The notes: a model not told the origin generated them from the letters alone. A stretch of DNA of 64,000 nt from Prauserella cavernicola (GCF_016595675.1 NZ_JAENJH010000002.1:1267184-1331183); one strand, 5' to 3'; shown: positions 53,243 through 62,217, counted from the first letter of the stretch. Translations and numbers: made by a program.

Positions 53243-54019
53243 TCAGTCGGACACCGCACCAGCGGTGAGGTTGATGCCGGCCGCGGTGATGGACGCGCCC
53301 CGGTCGCTGGCCAGGTATGCGGCCGCTTCGGCGATCTCCGTGGCGCTGGGCAGCCTGCGCAGCATGGTGCCGGACTCGAGCTCGTCGAGGATGGCGCGAT
53401 TCTCCGTGTCGCCCGCGTAGCTCGATCCGTAGTCCGGCCCGTCCAGCACGCCCTCGACCGTTCCCCCGATGCGCGTCCATGCGACGCGCACACCCCGCGG
53501 TCCGAGCTCGACCGCCCACTGCCGGTACAGCGCCTCGACGAGCTGCCACGTCACCACCGTCGTGCCCATCCCCTCGAACGGAGGCCCGTACCCGACGTTG
53601 GTGAGCACGACGCCCGATCCTCGCTCGGCCATGTGCGTCGCCGCCGCACGAATGGTCGCGGTCTGGGCGCGCACGGCGCTGAGCACCGCGTCCTCCATGA
53701 CGGCGGTCGGCAGCTCGAGCAGCGGTGTTCCCTGCACATCCCGATGGGTGACGGCGTTGAAGAGGATGTCGATGGACCCCGCGCGCTCGACGACCGAGTC
53801 CGCATGGGCTTTCGTGGCCGCCTCGTCCGTGACGTCGAGCGCGGTGGCGTGCCCCTGACCGCCGCCGTCGGCGATCGACGCCAGCACCGGGTGGAGCGAC
53901 TCGCGGGAGCGTCCCGTGACGTGCACGGTCGCGCCCTCGCGGGCGAACACCCGCGCGACCGCCCCACCGATGATTCCCGAGCCGCCGTGCACGATGGCGA
54001 CCTGCCCCGTCAGCAACAT
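53243..54019 (-). CDS. Short-chain dehydrogenase/reductase-like protein with degenerate active site
   Basis: A 258-residue Rossmann protein starting at ATG 54019. The nucleotide loop is VHGGSGIIGGAVARVF (classical TGxxxGxG in modified form), and LFNAVTHRDV stands where NNAG usually is. The catalytic YxxxK is absent: the aligned stretch is GMGTTVVTWQLVEALYRQWA, with Trp/Leu in place of Tyr/Lys. It may be a divergent or non-catalytic SDR. It is 49 bp downstream of the siderophore decarboxylase gene and might be the last gene of that operon. Confidence 0.78.
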   Translation of the reverse strand: MLLTGQVAIVHGGSGIIGGAVARVFAREGATVHVTGRSRESLHPVLASIADGGGQGHATALDVTDEAATKAHADSVVERAGSIDILFNAVTHRDVQGTPLLELPTAVMEDAVLSAVRAQTATIRAAATHMAERGSGVVLTNVGYGPPFEGMGTTVVTWQLVEALYRQWAVELGPRGVRVAWTRIGGTVEGVLDGPDYGSSYAGDTENRAILDELESGTMLRRLPSATEIAEAAAYLASDRGASITAAGINLTAGAVSD

Positions 54020-54068
54020 GTGTGTCCCCTCGTCCGACGCTCAAGATTCGCCCAGCGAGCGACGAAAC

Positions 54069-55229
54069 TCAAGACCGGGCCGCAGTGAACACCTGCTCCG
54101 GGTGCGGGTGGCTGAGGAAGTCGTGATGGGAGATCTCCCAGCCGTAGGCCCCCGCGTGGTGGAACTCCAGCACGTCGCCCACCCGCACCCGCCTCACCGT
54201 GACGTCGTGCGCGAGCACGTCCTTCGGCGTGCACAGCTCACCCACCACCGTCACCGGCCCGTCGTGCACCGCCGGTCGCGGCAGCGCGTCTGGCCACCGC
54301 TCGACCGGCAGGACGCTGAACGGGTGGCTGTGCTGCCACGACACCGGCAGCCGGAAGTGATGGGTTCCGCCACGCACGAGTACATAGTGGACACCGTGGT
54401 TGCGTTTGACGTCGAGCACCTCGGTCAGGTAGCTGCCGCACGCGGCGACCAGGAACCGGCCGCACTCGAAGTCGATCTCGCGCCAGTGCGCGGGAAACGT
54501 CGTGACGAGCCTGCCGAGTCCCTCGGTGAAGCGGTGCCAGTCGAACTGCTCGCTCAGCTCCGCGTAGTTGACGCCGATGCCGCCGCCGACGTTCACGACC
54601 TCGCAGCGCACCCCGAACTCGGCCTCCCAGCCGATGATCTTGCGCCGGTACAGCTCCAGCATCGCCAGGTGGTTGTCCGGCGAGAGGTTGTTGGACAGCG
54701 AGTGCAGGTGGAAGCCGGTGAACGCGAGAAAGGGCAGGTCCCGCGCGGCGCGCATCGCCTCACCCAGGTCGGTCTCGTCGATGCCGAACTGTGTCGGCCG
54801 CCCCGCCATCGCCAGCGTCGCCTCGGGGAACGGGCCCGCGAGGTTCACCCGTAACAGCACGCGCGCCGGTCGCCCGACGCGCGTGGCGACCCGCGAGATG
54901 CGGTGCAGCTCCAGCACGCTCTCCACGTGCAGCCGCTCGACCCCGGCCAGCAGGGCCTGCTCGATCTCGCACTCCGTCTTCGCGGGCCCGCCGAACAGCA
55001 CCGGGACGTCGGCCGAGACCGCGCGCGCCTTGGCGAGCTCGCCGCCCGAGGCCACCTCGAACCCGGCGACCAGCGGCGCGAGCGTACGCAGGAGCGGCTG
55101 CGCGCTGTTGGCCTTCATGGCGTAGAACATGCGGCAGCGCTCGGGCAGCGCGGCCACCACGTTGGTGACATGCGCGGCAAGAGCGTCGAGGTCGTAGACG
55201 TAGCGGCAGACCGGCTCCGGGGCGCTCAC
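54069..55229 (-). CDS. PLP-dependent decarboxylase, SbnH-like (siderophore biosynthesis)
   Basis: A 386-residue fold-type III decarboxylase of the ornithine/diaminopimelate family. It starts at GTG 55229, overlapping the synthetase stop (GTGA). PLP Lys39 lies in CRMFYAMKANSAQPLL; the glycine loop is VVNVGGGIGVNY; substrate-site residues include HLHSLSNNL and VVGELCTPKDVL with the conserved Cys. In staphyloferrin B synthesis SbnH decarboxylates citryl-diaminopropionate to supply citryl-diaminoethane. Position inside an NIS operon with SbnA/SbnB homologues supports this role. Confidence 0.87.
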   Translation of the reverse strand: MSAPEPVCRYVYDLDALAAHVTNVVAALPERCRMFYAMKANSAQPLLRTLAPLVAGFEVASGGELAKARAVSADVPVLFGGPAKTECEIEQALLAGVERLHVESVLELHRISRVATRVGRPARVLLRVNLAGPFPEATLAMAGRPTQFGIDETDLGEAMRAARDLPFLAFTGFHLHSLSNNLSPDNHLAMLELYRRKIIGWEAEFGVRCEVVNVGGGIGVNYAELSEQFDWHRFTEGLGRLVTTFPAHWREIDFECGRFLVAACGSYLTEVLDVKRNHGVHYVLVRGGTHHFRLPVSWQHSHPFSVLPVERWPDALPRPAVHDGPVTVVGELCTPKDVLAHDVTVRRVRVGDVLEFHHAGAYGWEISHHDFLSHPHPEQVFTAARS

Positions 55230-56911
55230 ACGCGCGCCAGCGGGTTGGGCACGCGGTGCAGTCGCAGCTCGGTGTCGGGCAACAGTCTGCGCATGGTGAG
55301 TTTCTCCACGGCGATCTCCGGGGCGAACACGTCGAAGCGCGCCTCGCCGACGCGGCCGAGGTGCTCGCGGACCCGCTCGGCGACGATCGCCCAGAAGTCG
55401 CGTTCGGACAGTCCGTACTCGTCGGCGAGGAAGATGGCCAGCTCGCCGATGTTGACGAACAGGAACGCGTCGAGCATGAAGTCGGCCACCAGCGCCGGGT
55501 CGTCGGTCTCGACGAAGGAGTTGCGGTTCTGGTGGTGCGACGGCGTGCCGCGCAGCGGCGGGCACAGCTCCGGCTCGGCCAGGTGCGCGCGCGAGAACCG
55601 GACGCCGTCGTGGAAGTCGCGCAGCGCGACCCGTGTGGGCACGCCGTCGTGGTGCAGCAGCACCATGTTCTGCGCGTGCGACTCCAGCGCGATCCCGTGC
55701 CGGCACAGCAGGTGCACCAGTGGCAGCACGGCGACCTCGGCGAGCCCGCGCACCCACGTGGCCGCGCCGTGCCGCCGAATCCAGGCGTCGATCAGCGGGG
55801 TGCCGTCGCGCTCGCGCGCCGTGAGTCCGGTGAAGGGCACCGCCCGCTCTTCCGTGTCGAGGTGCAGGTGCAGGCTCTCGCGCCAGATGCACGCGAGCGT
55901 GCCGTAGGTGTCCTCCCTCGTCAGCTCCGCCGCGGGCTCGGGGTTCACCGCGGCGCCCAGCACCTCGCCGAGCAGGATCGTGCGCGCCTCGTCGCGCAGG
56001 AACTCGTCCGCGGCGGCGATGGTGTGCAACCAGTCGGAGATCAACGGCGCGTTGTGCACCGTGTGAGGTGCCAGCACCCGGCTCGTGGAGGTGTTCACCA
56101 GCGACATCGCGAGCTTGAGGTACGGCCGGCTCGGATCATCCACACACGACAACGTGCGGATGGACTGCTGGGCGAGGAAGGCGTGTGGATCCTCTCCCAG
56201 CACTACCAGTTCTCCGCGCCGCAGCTGCGCGGAGAAGGCCCGTGCCGCGTGTTCGTTCCACTGCCACGGGTGCACCGGGACCAAGGTGAACTCGGGAGTG
56301 GGCGGGGTGAGCGCGTCGCCGAGCTGGCCGTGCAGGAACTCGGCCTCCTCGATCGTCGACGACGCGCTCACCTCGGTGAGGTCGCGGTGCGCGGCCAGCC
56401 ACAGTGGACGGATCGTTCGCGCGAACTCGGGACCGTAGGCGAGATTGTCGGCCACCCCGAAGCCGATGCGCGACTTGTACGCCGGGTGGTAGCGGTGCCC
56501 GTCGGTGATGGCGCCCTCCAGCTCGTCGAAGCCGGAACCGGCGAGTGTGCCCGTGCGCGAGTACTGTGCCACGGCGTCGTTGAGCAGCGTGTGCTCCAGC
56601 TCGCGGGCGAAGCGGGCGAGGCACGCGCGGTCGGCGTCGAGGCGGTCGCCGAGCTCGCCGAGCAGCCGCGTCACCGACTCGGGCTCCTCGCCCTCGCGCC
56701 TGAGTTCGTCCACCGTCACGCGGTCGAAGGTGAACCGCCTGCGCGCCGTGAACGTGTAGGTGACACCCGCCGAGCCCACGATCGTCGAGTCGTCCTCGGT
56801 GCGCACGGCGCCCTCGTAGAGCAGCGACTCCAGCAGCTGGCGCAACAGCCTGCGCAGCACGGGCGCGTAGGTCGGCGCGGCGAGCGCCCGCTGGACGAGG
56901 TCGTGGGTCAT
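55226..56911 (-). CDS. IucA/IucC-family NIS siderophore synthetase (first of three)
   Basis: A 561-residue ATP-dependent synthetase joining a carboxylic acid (citrate or alpha-ketoglutarate type) to an amine. Start ATG 56911 overlaps the preceding stop. Family motifs are intact: ATP-binding DGHRYHPAYKSRIGF, VPVHPWQWNE, SIRTLSCVDDP, LKLAMSLVNTSTSRVL, and HAQNMVLLHHDGVP followed by the RDFHDG loop. Length fits the family (about 560-620). Which of the three condensation steps it carries out cannot be told from sequence alone. Confidence 0.92.
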   Translation of the reverse strand: MTHDLVQRALAAPTYAPVLRRLLRQLLESLLYEGAVRTEDDSTIVGSAGVTYTFTARRRFTFDRVTVDELRREGEEPESVTRLLGELGDRLDADRACLARFARELEHTLLNDAVAQYSRTGTLAGSGFDELEGAITDGHRYHPAYKSRIGFGVADNLAYGPEFARTIRPLWLAAHRDLTEVSASSTIEEAEFLHGQLGDALTPPTPEFTLVPVHPWQWNEHAARAFSAQLRRGELVVLGEDPHAFLAQQSIRTLSCVDDPSRPYLKLAMSLVNTSTSRVLAPHTVHNAPLISDWLHTIAAADEFLRDEARTILLGEVLGAAVNPEPAAELTREDTYGTLACIWRESLHLHLDTEERAVPFTGLTARERDGTPLIDAWIRRHGAATWVRGLAEVAVLPLVHLLCRHGIALESHAQNMVLLHHDGVPTRVALRDFHDGVRFSRAHLAEPELCPPLRGTPSHHQNRNSFVETDDPALVADFMLDAFLFVNIGELAIFLADEYGLSERDFWAIVAERVREHLGRVGEARFDVFAPEIAVEKLTMRRLLPDTELRLHRVPNPLARV

Positions 56912-58533
56912 GGCAGCTCCCGCAGTGGGTTGGGGACGTCGACGTACACCGGTCGCTCGCCGCGTCCGGTGAAGCGGCTGAGCAGGTTCGCCTTGGCGGG
57001 CAACGTCGCGCACGCCAGCAGCTGCCCGGCCTCCGGCGCGGCGCGCAGGTGGTCGCGCGCGAGGCGCCACAGCCGCCGTTCGGACGTCGCGGTGTGCAGC
57101 GCCAGCACGTGCACGACGTGCCCGAGCTGGTTGGTCACCGCGTGATAGCGCAGCCGCAGCCACGCCTCGGCCTCGTCGTAGAGCACCGGGCTGTCCGCCT
57201 CCACGAGCCCGGCGCGCACCCGGTCGCGGCTCGCCGACACCCCTTCGAGGTCGCGGACCCACAGCCCGCTCGGCCAGCCGTTCTCCGTGCACAGCAGCGA
57301 GTTCTGCACGTGTGCCTCGAAGCTCACGCCGTCGGTGGCGAACACCGACAGCAGCGGCACCAGCGCGACATCGAGGTAGCGCCGCAGCCACTCGTCGGCC
57401 TCGCGCGGGCCGGGCAGGACCTCGGCCGCATCCTCCAGCAGGCCCGCGAGCACCCGCGGCGCCTGCCCGTTGCCCGCGAACGGGTTCTGCCGGTACTGCA
57501 CAGCGAGGTCGGCTGCCAGCTCGTCGCTCACCACGCCCGGAGCGAGCGTGCGGTACCCGCTCTCCAGCACCACGCCGAACCCGGGGCGTGCGGGCAGCCG
57601 GGCGGCGAGCAGGCTCGCGTCGGTGGCCCGGCGCAGGTGTTCGAGCGGGTTGTTGCGCACGAAGTTGGTGATGCGCACGTGCAGTGGCAGCTTCCACGAG
57701 ACGCCGAACTCCGGGTCGCACACGGTGCGCACCGACGACGTCGGATAGACCGGCCTGCCCAGCGGGCCCAGCGCCACGAGCCCACCCTGCGCGACCAGCG
57801 AGCGCACCTCGGGTTCGCCGGCGAGATGGCGAGCCTGCCACGGGTGCACGGGCAACGCCTCGTACCCGGCGGGGACGTGCTCGGCGACCTCGCCGGGCAC
57901 CCACTCGTCCGGCGAGACCCTGACCTCCAGGAGCAGTTCCCTCGCGACGGCGAGGTAGTGCGGCACGAACTCGGTGCCCAGCTCCGGCGCGTACCGGCCG
58001 ATGTCGGCGTCGGTGAAGCCCTCCGCGCTCTTCGGCGTGGGATGGAAGGGATGGCCCAGCAGCACGTTCTGCTCGGCGTGCCGCGTGCGCGCGTGCGCTC
58101 CCGGCCCCGGCCGGCGCCTGCCGTGCGCGAGGTAGCGCGCGGTGCGCTCGACGCTGTCGCCGATCTGGGTCGCGAGCTCACCACCCGGGCAGCCGGTGGT
58201 GGCCGCCAGCTCGGCCAGCAGCGCGGCGACCAGGTCCGGGTGGCCTGGCACGGTGTGCTCGCCGTAGGTGTGGTGCCCGAACGCCGAGGCGTGCCACACC
58301 TCGACGCGCAGGCTCCGCCCCGTCGCTGGCAGCTCCACGACGAGCTCGCCGGGTGTCACGTCGTGGATCCCGGTCTCGCGCAGGTAGGCGTTGAGCAGCC
58401 GCTGGCGCGCGGCGTGCTCGGCGGCGCTCAGCGCAGCAGTGGGTTCGGCACCCGGCCCGTGCTCGCCGGCATGCTCACGCCCGCCGACGTGCCCTGCCTC
58501 AGCAGCGGGCCGAGCACCGTGCGACTCGGCCAC
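56908..58533 (-). CDS. IucA/IucC-family NIS siderophore synthetase (second of three)
   Basis: A 541-residue synthetase if GTG 58533 is used. That start overlaps the third synthetase by 106 bases and begins with about 35 low-complexity residues. CTG at 58431, overlapping the preceding TGA, would give a compact 507-residue protein and is a real alternative. Motifs: GHPFHPTPKSAEGF, LPVHPWQARH, YPTSSVRTV, WKLPLHVRITNFVRNNPLEH and HVQNSLLCTENGWP with VRDLEG. All key residues are present. It is coupled to the first synthetase by an ATGA overlap. Confidence 0.9.
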   Translation of the reverse strand: MAESHGARPAAEAGHVGGREHAGEHGPGAEPTAALSAAEHAARQRLLNAYLRETGIHDVTPGELVVELPATGRSLRVEVWHASAFGHHTYGEHTVPGHPDLVAALLAELAATTGCPGGELATQIGDSVERTARYLAHGRRRPGPGAHARTRHAEQNVLLGHPFHPTPKSAEGFTDADIGRYAPELGTEFVPHYLAVARELLLEVRVSPDEWVPGEVAEHVPAGYEALPVHPWQARHLAGEPEVRSLVAQGGLVALGPLGRPVYPTSSVRTVCDPEFGVSWKLPLHVRITNFVRNNPLEHLRRATDASLLAARLPARPGFGVVLESGYRTLAPGVVSDELAADLAVQYRQNPFAGNGQAPRVLAGLLEDAAEVLPGPREADEWLRRYLDVALVPLLSVFATDGVSFEAHVQNSLLCTENGWPSGLWVRDLEGVSASRDRVRAGLVEADSPVLYDEAEAWLRLRYHAVTNQLGHVVHVLALHTATSERRLWRLARDHLRAAPEAGQLLACATLPAKANLLSRFTGRGERPVYVDVPNPLRELP

Positions 58534-60014
58534 GTCGGTGAGCGTAGGAGCAGCCGCTCCACCTCCGGTAGCGGGTGCGTGCGGTCGAAGCAGCTGATCA
58601 GCGCCGCGCGGAGCTGGTTCCACAGGACGTTCTCCGTGATGCCGTAGTGCCGGGACAGTGCGTCGGCGATGCCGTGCAGGTTGACCTGCAATCCCAGGGT
58701 CTGCAGGTAGCCGACGAGCTCGCCGGGCTCGTCGAGGACCAGTGACTGCCGGGCGCCCGGCTTGACGCGGTAACCCGGCTCGGCCACCCCGGCCGCGCGC
58801 ATCCACTGTGGATGGATGCGCACCGTGTCGTGGTCGCGCAGCACGAACCGCCCCGGCACGCCGTCGACGAGCGTCACGGCCACGTTCTGCCCGTGCAGCT
58901 CGGGCAGCACCCCGTAGCGCAGGAACCCGAGCGCCACGGCGCAGAACGACTCCGCGAGCGCACGGAAGAACGGCACCGGATCGCACTCCCACCCGGCGTG
59001 GAGCGCGGGCGCGGCGAAGGCTCCCATCGGCACCGCGTCGGCGACGTCGGCCGGATAGGTGCGCAGCTGCGCGGCGAGGTGTCCGGGCCGGTCGGCGAAC
59101 TCGTCGCCCGCCCAGCCGCACCAGCTGCGCTCGTCGCACACGGCCACCAGCGAGGCCAGCTCGGCGTCGCGGGCGAGGACGTCGCGCAGGGTGCGTTCGG
59201 CGCGCTCGCCGTTGTCGAGGTAGCGCGGGGGCAGCAGCCGCGCGGCTCCGAGCGTTGCGATGCCCAGCGGCAACTTGACGTGCAGCGACTGCTCGGGCGC
59301 TGCCAGCGTGCGCAGTGACGACGTCGGCCGGAACGCGCCGAGCCCGGTGGCGAGCGGCCGGATGTCGCCGCGTGCCAGCTCGTCGGCGAACTCGCGGGGC
59401 AGCACGTGTTCGCGTTGCCACGGGTGCACCGGCACCGCGTGGAACCCGTCGGGAGCCGCGGGAGCGGCGTCGCCGAGCAGCAGCCCGGCGAGGTCGCGTT
59501 CGCCGGAGCCGAAGCGAAGCGACTCCGTGCGCACGGCGACCCAGTCCAGCGCGAGGGGCTCGGCCCGCGTGGTGCCGTAGCGGGCCAGCTCGGCGGCCGA
59601 CCAGCCCGCGGCGGCGCGTGCGGTGGGGTGGAACGGCCGGTTCCGGCTCGCCGCGAGGCGTTCGCCCGCGAGCATCCCGAGCGCACCGGTGTGTGGCGGT
59701 ACCGCCGCGACGGCACCGTGCTCGATCGCGGTGCGCACGTCGGCGGCCACCTGCTCGGCGCAAGTCTCGCCGCGCGCGACGAGCCGCACCAGCTCGTCGG
59801 GACCGAGTTCGGCGGAGCCGTGCAGCACCGGGCCGCCCGCGAACCGAACGGGCGTCAGCCCGTCGCCCTCGCGGACCCGCACCCGGACGTCGCCGACGCG
59901 GTACCACTCGCCCTCGATCGTCCCGTCGCCGAAACCGAACAGCCGCTCCCTGATCAGCGCGTCGACCAGGTCGCGCGTGACCTCCTCGCGCGCGGTCAGT
60001 AGAGGCTCAGGCAT
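58428..60014 (-). CDS. IucA/IucC-family NIS synthetase (third of three), altered ATP motif
   Basis: A 528-residue synthetase starting at ATG 60014, overlapping the SbnB stop by 19 bases. It keeps VPVHPWQREHVLP, RPTSSLRTLAAPE, LHVKLPLGIATLGAARLL and HGQNVAVTLVDGVP with VLRDHD. The HPxxK motif, however, reads FHPTARAAAGW: the conserved Lys is Ala/Arg, and the substrate loop after KLPL lacks the usual Thr/Asn-x-x-Arg-x-Asn. It may have shifted specificity or reduced activity. It is the first synthetase in transcription order. Confidence 0.88.
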   Translation of the reverse strand: MPEPLLTAREEVTRDLVDALIRERLFGFGDGTIEGEWYRVGDVRVRVREGDGLTPVRFAGGPVLHGSAELGPDELVRLVARGETCAEQVAADVRTAIEHGAVAAVPPHTGALGMLAGERLAASRNRPFHPTARAAAGWSAAELARYGTTRAEPLALDWVAVRTESLRFGSGERDLAGLLLGDAAPAAPDGFHAVPVHPWQREHVLPREFADELARGDIRPLATGLGAFRPTSSLRTLAAPEQSLHVKLPLGIATLGAARLLPPRYLDNGERAERTLRDVLARDAELASLVAVCDERSWCGWAGDEFADRPGHLAAQLRTYPADVADAVPMGAFAAPALHAGWECDPVPFFRALAESFCAVALGFLRYGVLPELHGQNVAVTLVDGVPGRFVLRDHDTVRIHPQWMRAAGVAEPGYRVKPGARQSLVLDEPGELVGYLQTLGLQVNLHGIADALSRHYGITENVLWNQLRAALISCFDRTHPLPEVERLLLRSPTWPSRTVLGPLLRQGTSAGVSMPASTGRVPNPLLR

Positions 60015-61009
60015 GTGCCGACGTCCGCGGCCTCGGCGCGGCGGAAGACCTCGGCGGCGCACGCGACATCCTCCACTGCCATGCCCATGGGATTCAGCAG
60101 GATGATCTCGTCGTCGGTCTCCCTGCCGGGCCGCGTGCCCGCGAGTACCTGGCCCAGCTCGGCGTGCAGCCGCTCCCGGGAGAACGATCCCTCGAGCACC
60201 AGCTGGTTGATGATCTTCTTCTCGCGGTTGCACTGGTCCCAGTCGTCCACCACGACCTTGTCGGCGCCGAGAAAGACGTCCTTGTGGGTGTCCATGATGG
60301 ACACGTTGGCCAGGAAGGAGCCCGGCTTGAGCCACGAGAACGTGAGATACGGCCGGTCGGTGACGGTGCACGGCACCACGACGTCGCCCGAGCGCACCGC
60401 GTCCTCCGCGCTCGCGGCCACCCGTACCTCGGCGCGCTCGCCGACCCGGTGGGCCAGCGCCCGCGCCGCGCTCTCGTGCACGTCGAAGGCGTGGATCGTG
60501 GTGATGGCAGGGAACTGCTCCAGCAGCGCCGTGACCTGGGTGCCGCCGATGACGCCGCAGCCCACCAACGCCACATCGGTGAAACCGGGCCGCGCCAGCT
60601 GGCGGGCGGCCAGGCAGGTGACGGCGGCGGTGCGCCACGCGCTGATGAGCCCCGCCTCCATGATCGCCACCGGGTAGTTGGTGTCCGGGTCGTTGAGCAC
60701 GAGCACACCGCTGGCCCGTTCCAGTCCCGCCGCCGGGTTGTCGTGCTTGCTGCCGATCCACTTCAGACCCGACACGCCGGGTCCGGCCACCGAGCCGACG
60801 TGGGCGGGCATCGCGATGATGCGGTCTGCGATGTGGCCTTCGCCGACGCGCAGGTACGGCTTGAGCGGCTGCACGGTCCTGCCGTCGGCGTGGGCGACGA
60901 GGGCTCGGCTCAGCGCGTCGACGTAGAGCTCGGAGCTCCCGCCTCCCACGGCGGCGACGTCACCCCGCGTGAGATAGCGGATGCGGGGACTCGGCGCGGG
61001 CTCGGTCAT
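59996..61009 (-). CDS. sbnB: SbnB-like N-(2-amino-2-carboxyethyl)-L-glutamate dehydrogenase
   Basis: A 337-residue ornithine cyclodeaminase-family NAD enzyme starting at ATG 61009 after AGGAGGA. It contains SGLKWIGSKHDN, with the substrate Lys typical of SbnB, NYPVAIMEAGLISAWRTAAV, and the Rossmann loop ALVGCGVIGGTQV. In the staphyloferrin B pathway SbnB oxidises the SbnA product to L-2,3-diaminopropionate, alpha-ketoglutarate and NADH. It follows sbnA directly, as in Staphylococcus. Confidence 0.92.
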   Translation of the reverse strand: MTEPAPSPRIRYLTRGDVAAVGGGSSELYVDALSRALVAHADGRTVQPLKPYLRVGEGHIADRIIAMPAHVGSVAGPGVSGLKWIGSKHDNPAAGLERASGVLVLNDPDTNYPVAIMEAGLISAWRTAAVTCLAARQLARPGFTDVALVGCGVIGGTQVTALLEQFPAITTIHAFDVHESAARALAHRVGERAEVRVAASAEDAVRSGDVVVPCTVTDRPYLTFSWLKPGSFLANVSIMDTHKDVFLGADKVVVDDWDQCNREKKIINQLVLEGSFSRERLHAELGQVLAGTRPGRETDDEIILLNPMGMAVEDVACAAEVFRRAEAADVGTCLSLY

Positions 61010-61032
61010 GGGCGGGTCTTCCTCCTGGGAGT

Positions 61033-61074
61033 TCAGGCTGCGAGGTCAGGCTGCGAGGTCAGGCAGAGAGGTCA
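61033..61074. repeat. Three 13-bp tandem repeats across the sbnA stop
   Basis: TCAGGCTGCGAGG is present twice exactly (61033-61045, 61046-61058) and once with two changes (61059-61071), with a fourth unit starting at 61072. On the coding strand each unit ends in a TGA, so the repeats provide stops in more than one frame at the end of sbnA. They fill most of the 49-base gap before sbnB. Confidence 0.9.
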
Positions 61075-62060
61075 GGCGAGGCGCGCCGCGACCGGGCCGC
61101 GGCCAGCCAGTCGTCGTCGTAGACGAGGTCGAGGTAGCGGTCTCCCCGGTCGGGAAAGATCGCCAGCACCCGGCACGGCGTCGGCAACGAGGGCAGGGTG
61201 CGGCGGATCGCGGCGACCACCGAACCGGTGGACCCGCCGGCGAAGATGCCTTCTGTGGCGAGCAGTTCGCGGCAGCCGAGCGCGGCGTCCACGTCGTCGA
61301 CGCGCACCACCTGGTCGATCTCGTCGGGGCTGCACAGTTCCGGCACGCGGCTGGAGCCGATGCCGGGGATCTCGCGACGGCCCGCGGTGCCGCCGAAGAT
61401 CACCGAACCCACGGCGTCGACGGCCACCACCCGCAGGTCGGGGAAACGCTCCCGCAGCCTGCGTGAGCAGCCGAGGATGCTGCCGGTGGTGCTCACCGCG
61501 GCGAAGAGGTAGTCGGGCGGGCGCACGAGCTGCTCGGCCAGTTCGGTGCCGGTGCCGTCGTAGAAGGCCTGCCAGTTGAGGTCGTTGGCGTACTGGTTGA
61601 CCCACACCGCGCCGGGTGTGCGCGCGAGCAGTTCCCGCACCCTGCGGATTCGCGTCTGCAGGTAGCCGCCCGCCTCGTCGGGCTCGGTCACCACCTCGAC
61701 GTCGACACCGAGACTGCGCAGCAGCGCGAGGTTGGCCGTGGTGGTCTTGGGGTCGACGACGCAGCTGAAGCTCAGCCCGTGCACCCTTGCCGCCACGGCG
61801 AGCGCGATGCCGAAGTTGCCCGAGCTGCTCTCGACCAGCGTGGAGCCGGGCGGGATCGACCCGTCGCGCAGGCCGGACTCCACGATGTAGCGCGCGGAGC
61901 GGTCCTTCATGCTTCCGCTGGGGTTCAACAACTCCAGCTTGGCGACGACCTCGGTGCCGGGATCGGGAAAGAGCCGGCGCAGCGCGACGACGGGGGTTCC
62001 GCCCACGCAGTCGAGCACGGACTCGCCGACGGACTCGGCCACGGACGAAGCGGCGGTCAC
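61059..62060 (-). CDS. sbnA: SbnA-like N-(2-amino-2-carboxyethyl)-L-glutamate synthase
   Basis: A 333-residue PLP enzyme of the cysteine synthase family. I start at GTG 62060, four bases after GAGGAG; a GTG at 62084 would lie almost on the iron box without a ribosome site. PLP Lys52 is in NPSGSMKDRSARY, with VESSSGNFGIALAVAA and AVSTTGSILGC binding phosphate. In staphyloferrin B synthesis SbnA joins O-phospho-L-serine and glutamate; together with SbnB it makes diaminopropionate. It is the first gene of the operon and carries its promoter-proximal iron box. Confidence 0.92.
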   Translation of the reverse strand: MTAASSVAESVGESVLDCVGGTPVVALRRLFPDPGTEVVAKLELLNPSGSMKDRSARYIVESGLRDGSIPPGSTLVESSSGNFGIALAVAARVHGLSFSCVVDPKTTTANLALLRSLGVDVEVVTEPDEAGGYLQTRIRRVRELLARTPGAVWVNQYANDLNWQAFYDGTGTELAEQLVRPPDYLFAAVSTTGSILGCSRRLRERFPDLRVVAVDAVGSVIFGGTAGRREIPGIGSSRVPELCSPDEIDQVVRVDDVDAALGCRELLATEGIFAGGSTGSVVAAIRRTLPSLPTPCRVLAIFPDRGDRYLDLVYDDDWLAAARSRRASPDLSA

Positions 62061-62089
62061 TGCACTCCTCGACTCGACGGTCACGTGGG

Positions 62090-62108
62090 TAAGGCAAGTC
62101 TTACCTTA
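62090..62108. promoter_or_regulatory. DtxR/IdeR-type iron box
   Basis: TAAGGTAAGACTTGCCTTA (read on the minus strand) matches the consensus TTAGGTTAGGCTAACCTAA at 13 of 19 positions and is symmetric. It lies 30 bases upstream of the chosen sbnA start. IdeR with Fe(II) would block transcription of the whole siderophore operon when iron is sufficient. Confidence 0.8.
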
Positions 62109-62217
62109 CCCATGATGTCACTGTCGATGAGAATACTGACACTCGCCGTCACCGCCAAGGGGCGCGTCATGGTCGCGACGGGTGTCAAAGTGTCCATTGA
62201 GGACGATTCGGTCGAGC

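Noticed and set aside
54069..55229. Diaminopimelate decarboxylase for lysine synthesis (lysA)
   Set aside because: It is coupled to NIS synthetases behind an iron box, and the context of lysA (argS, thrA, hom) is absent.
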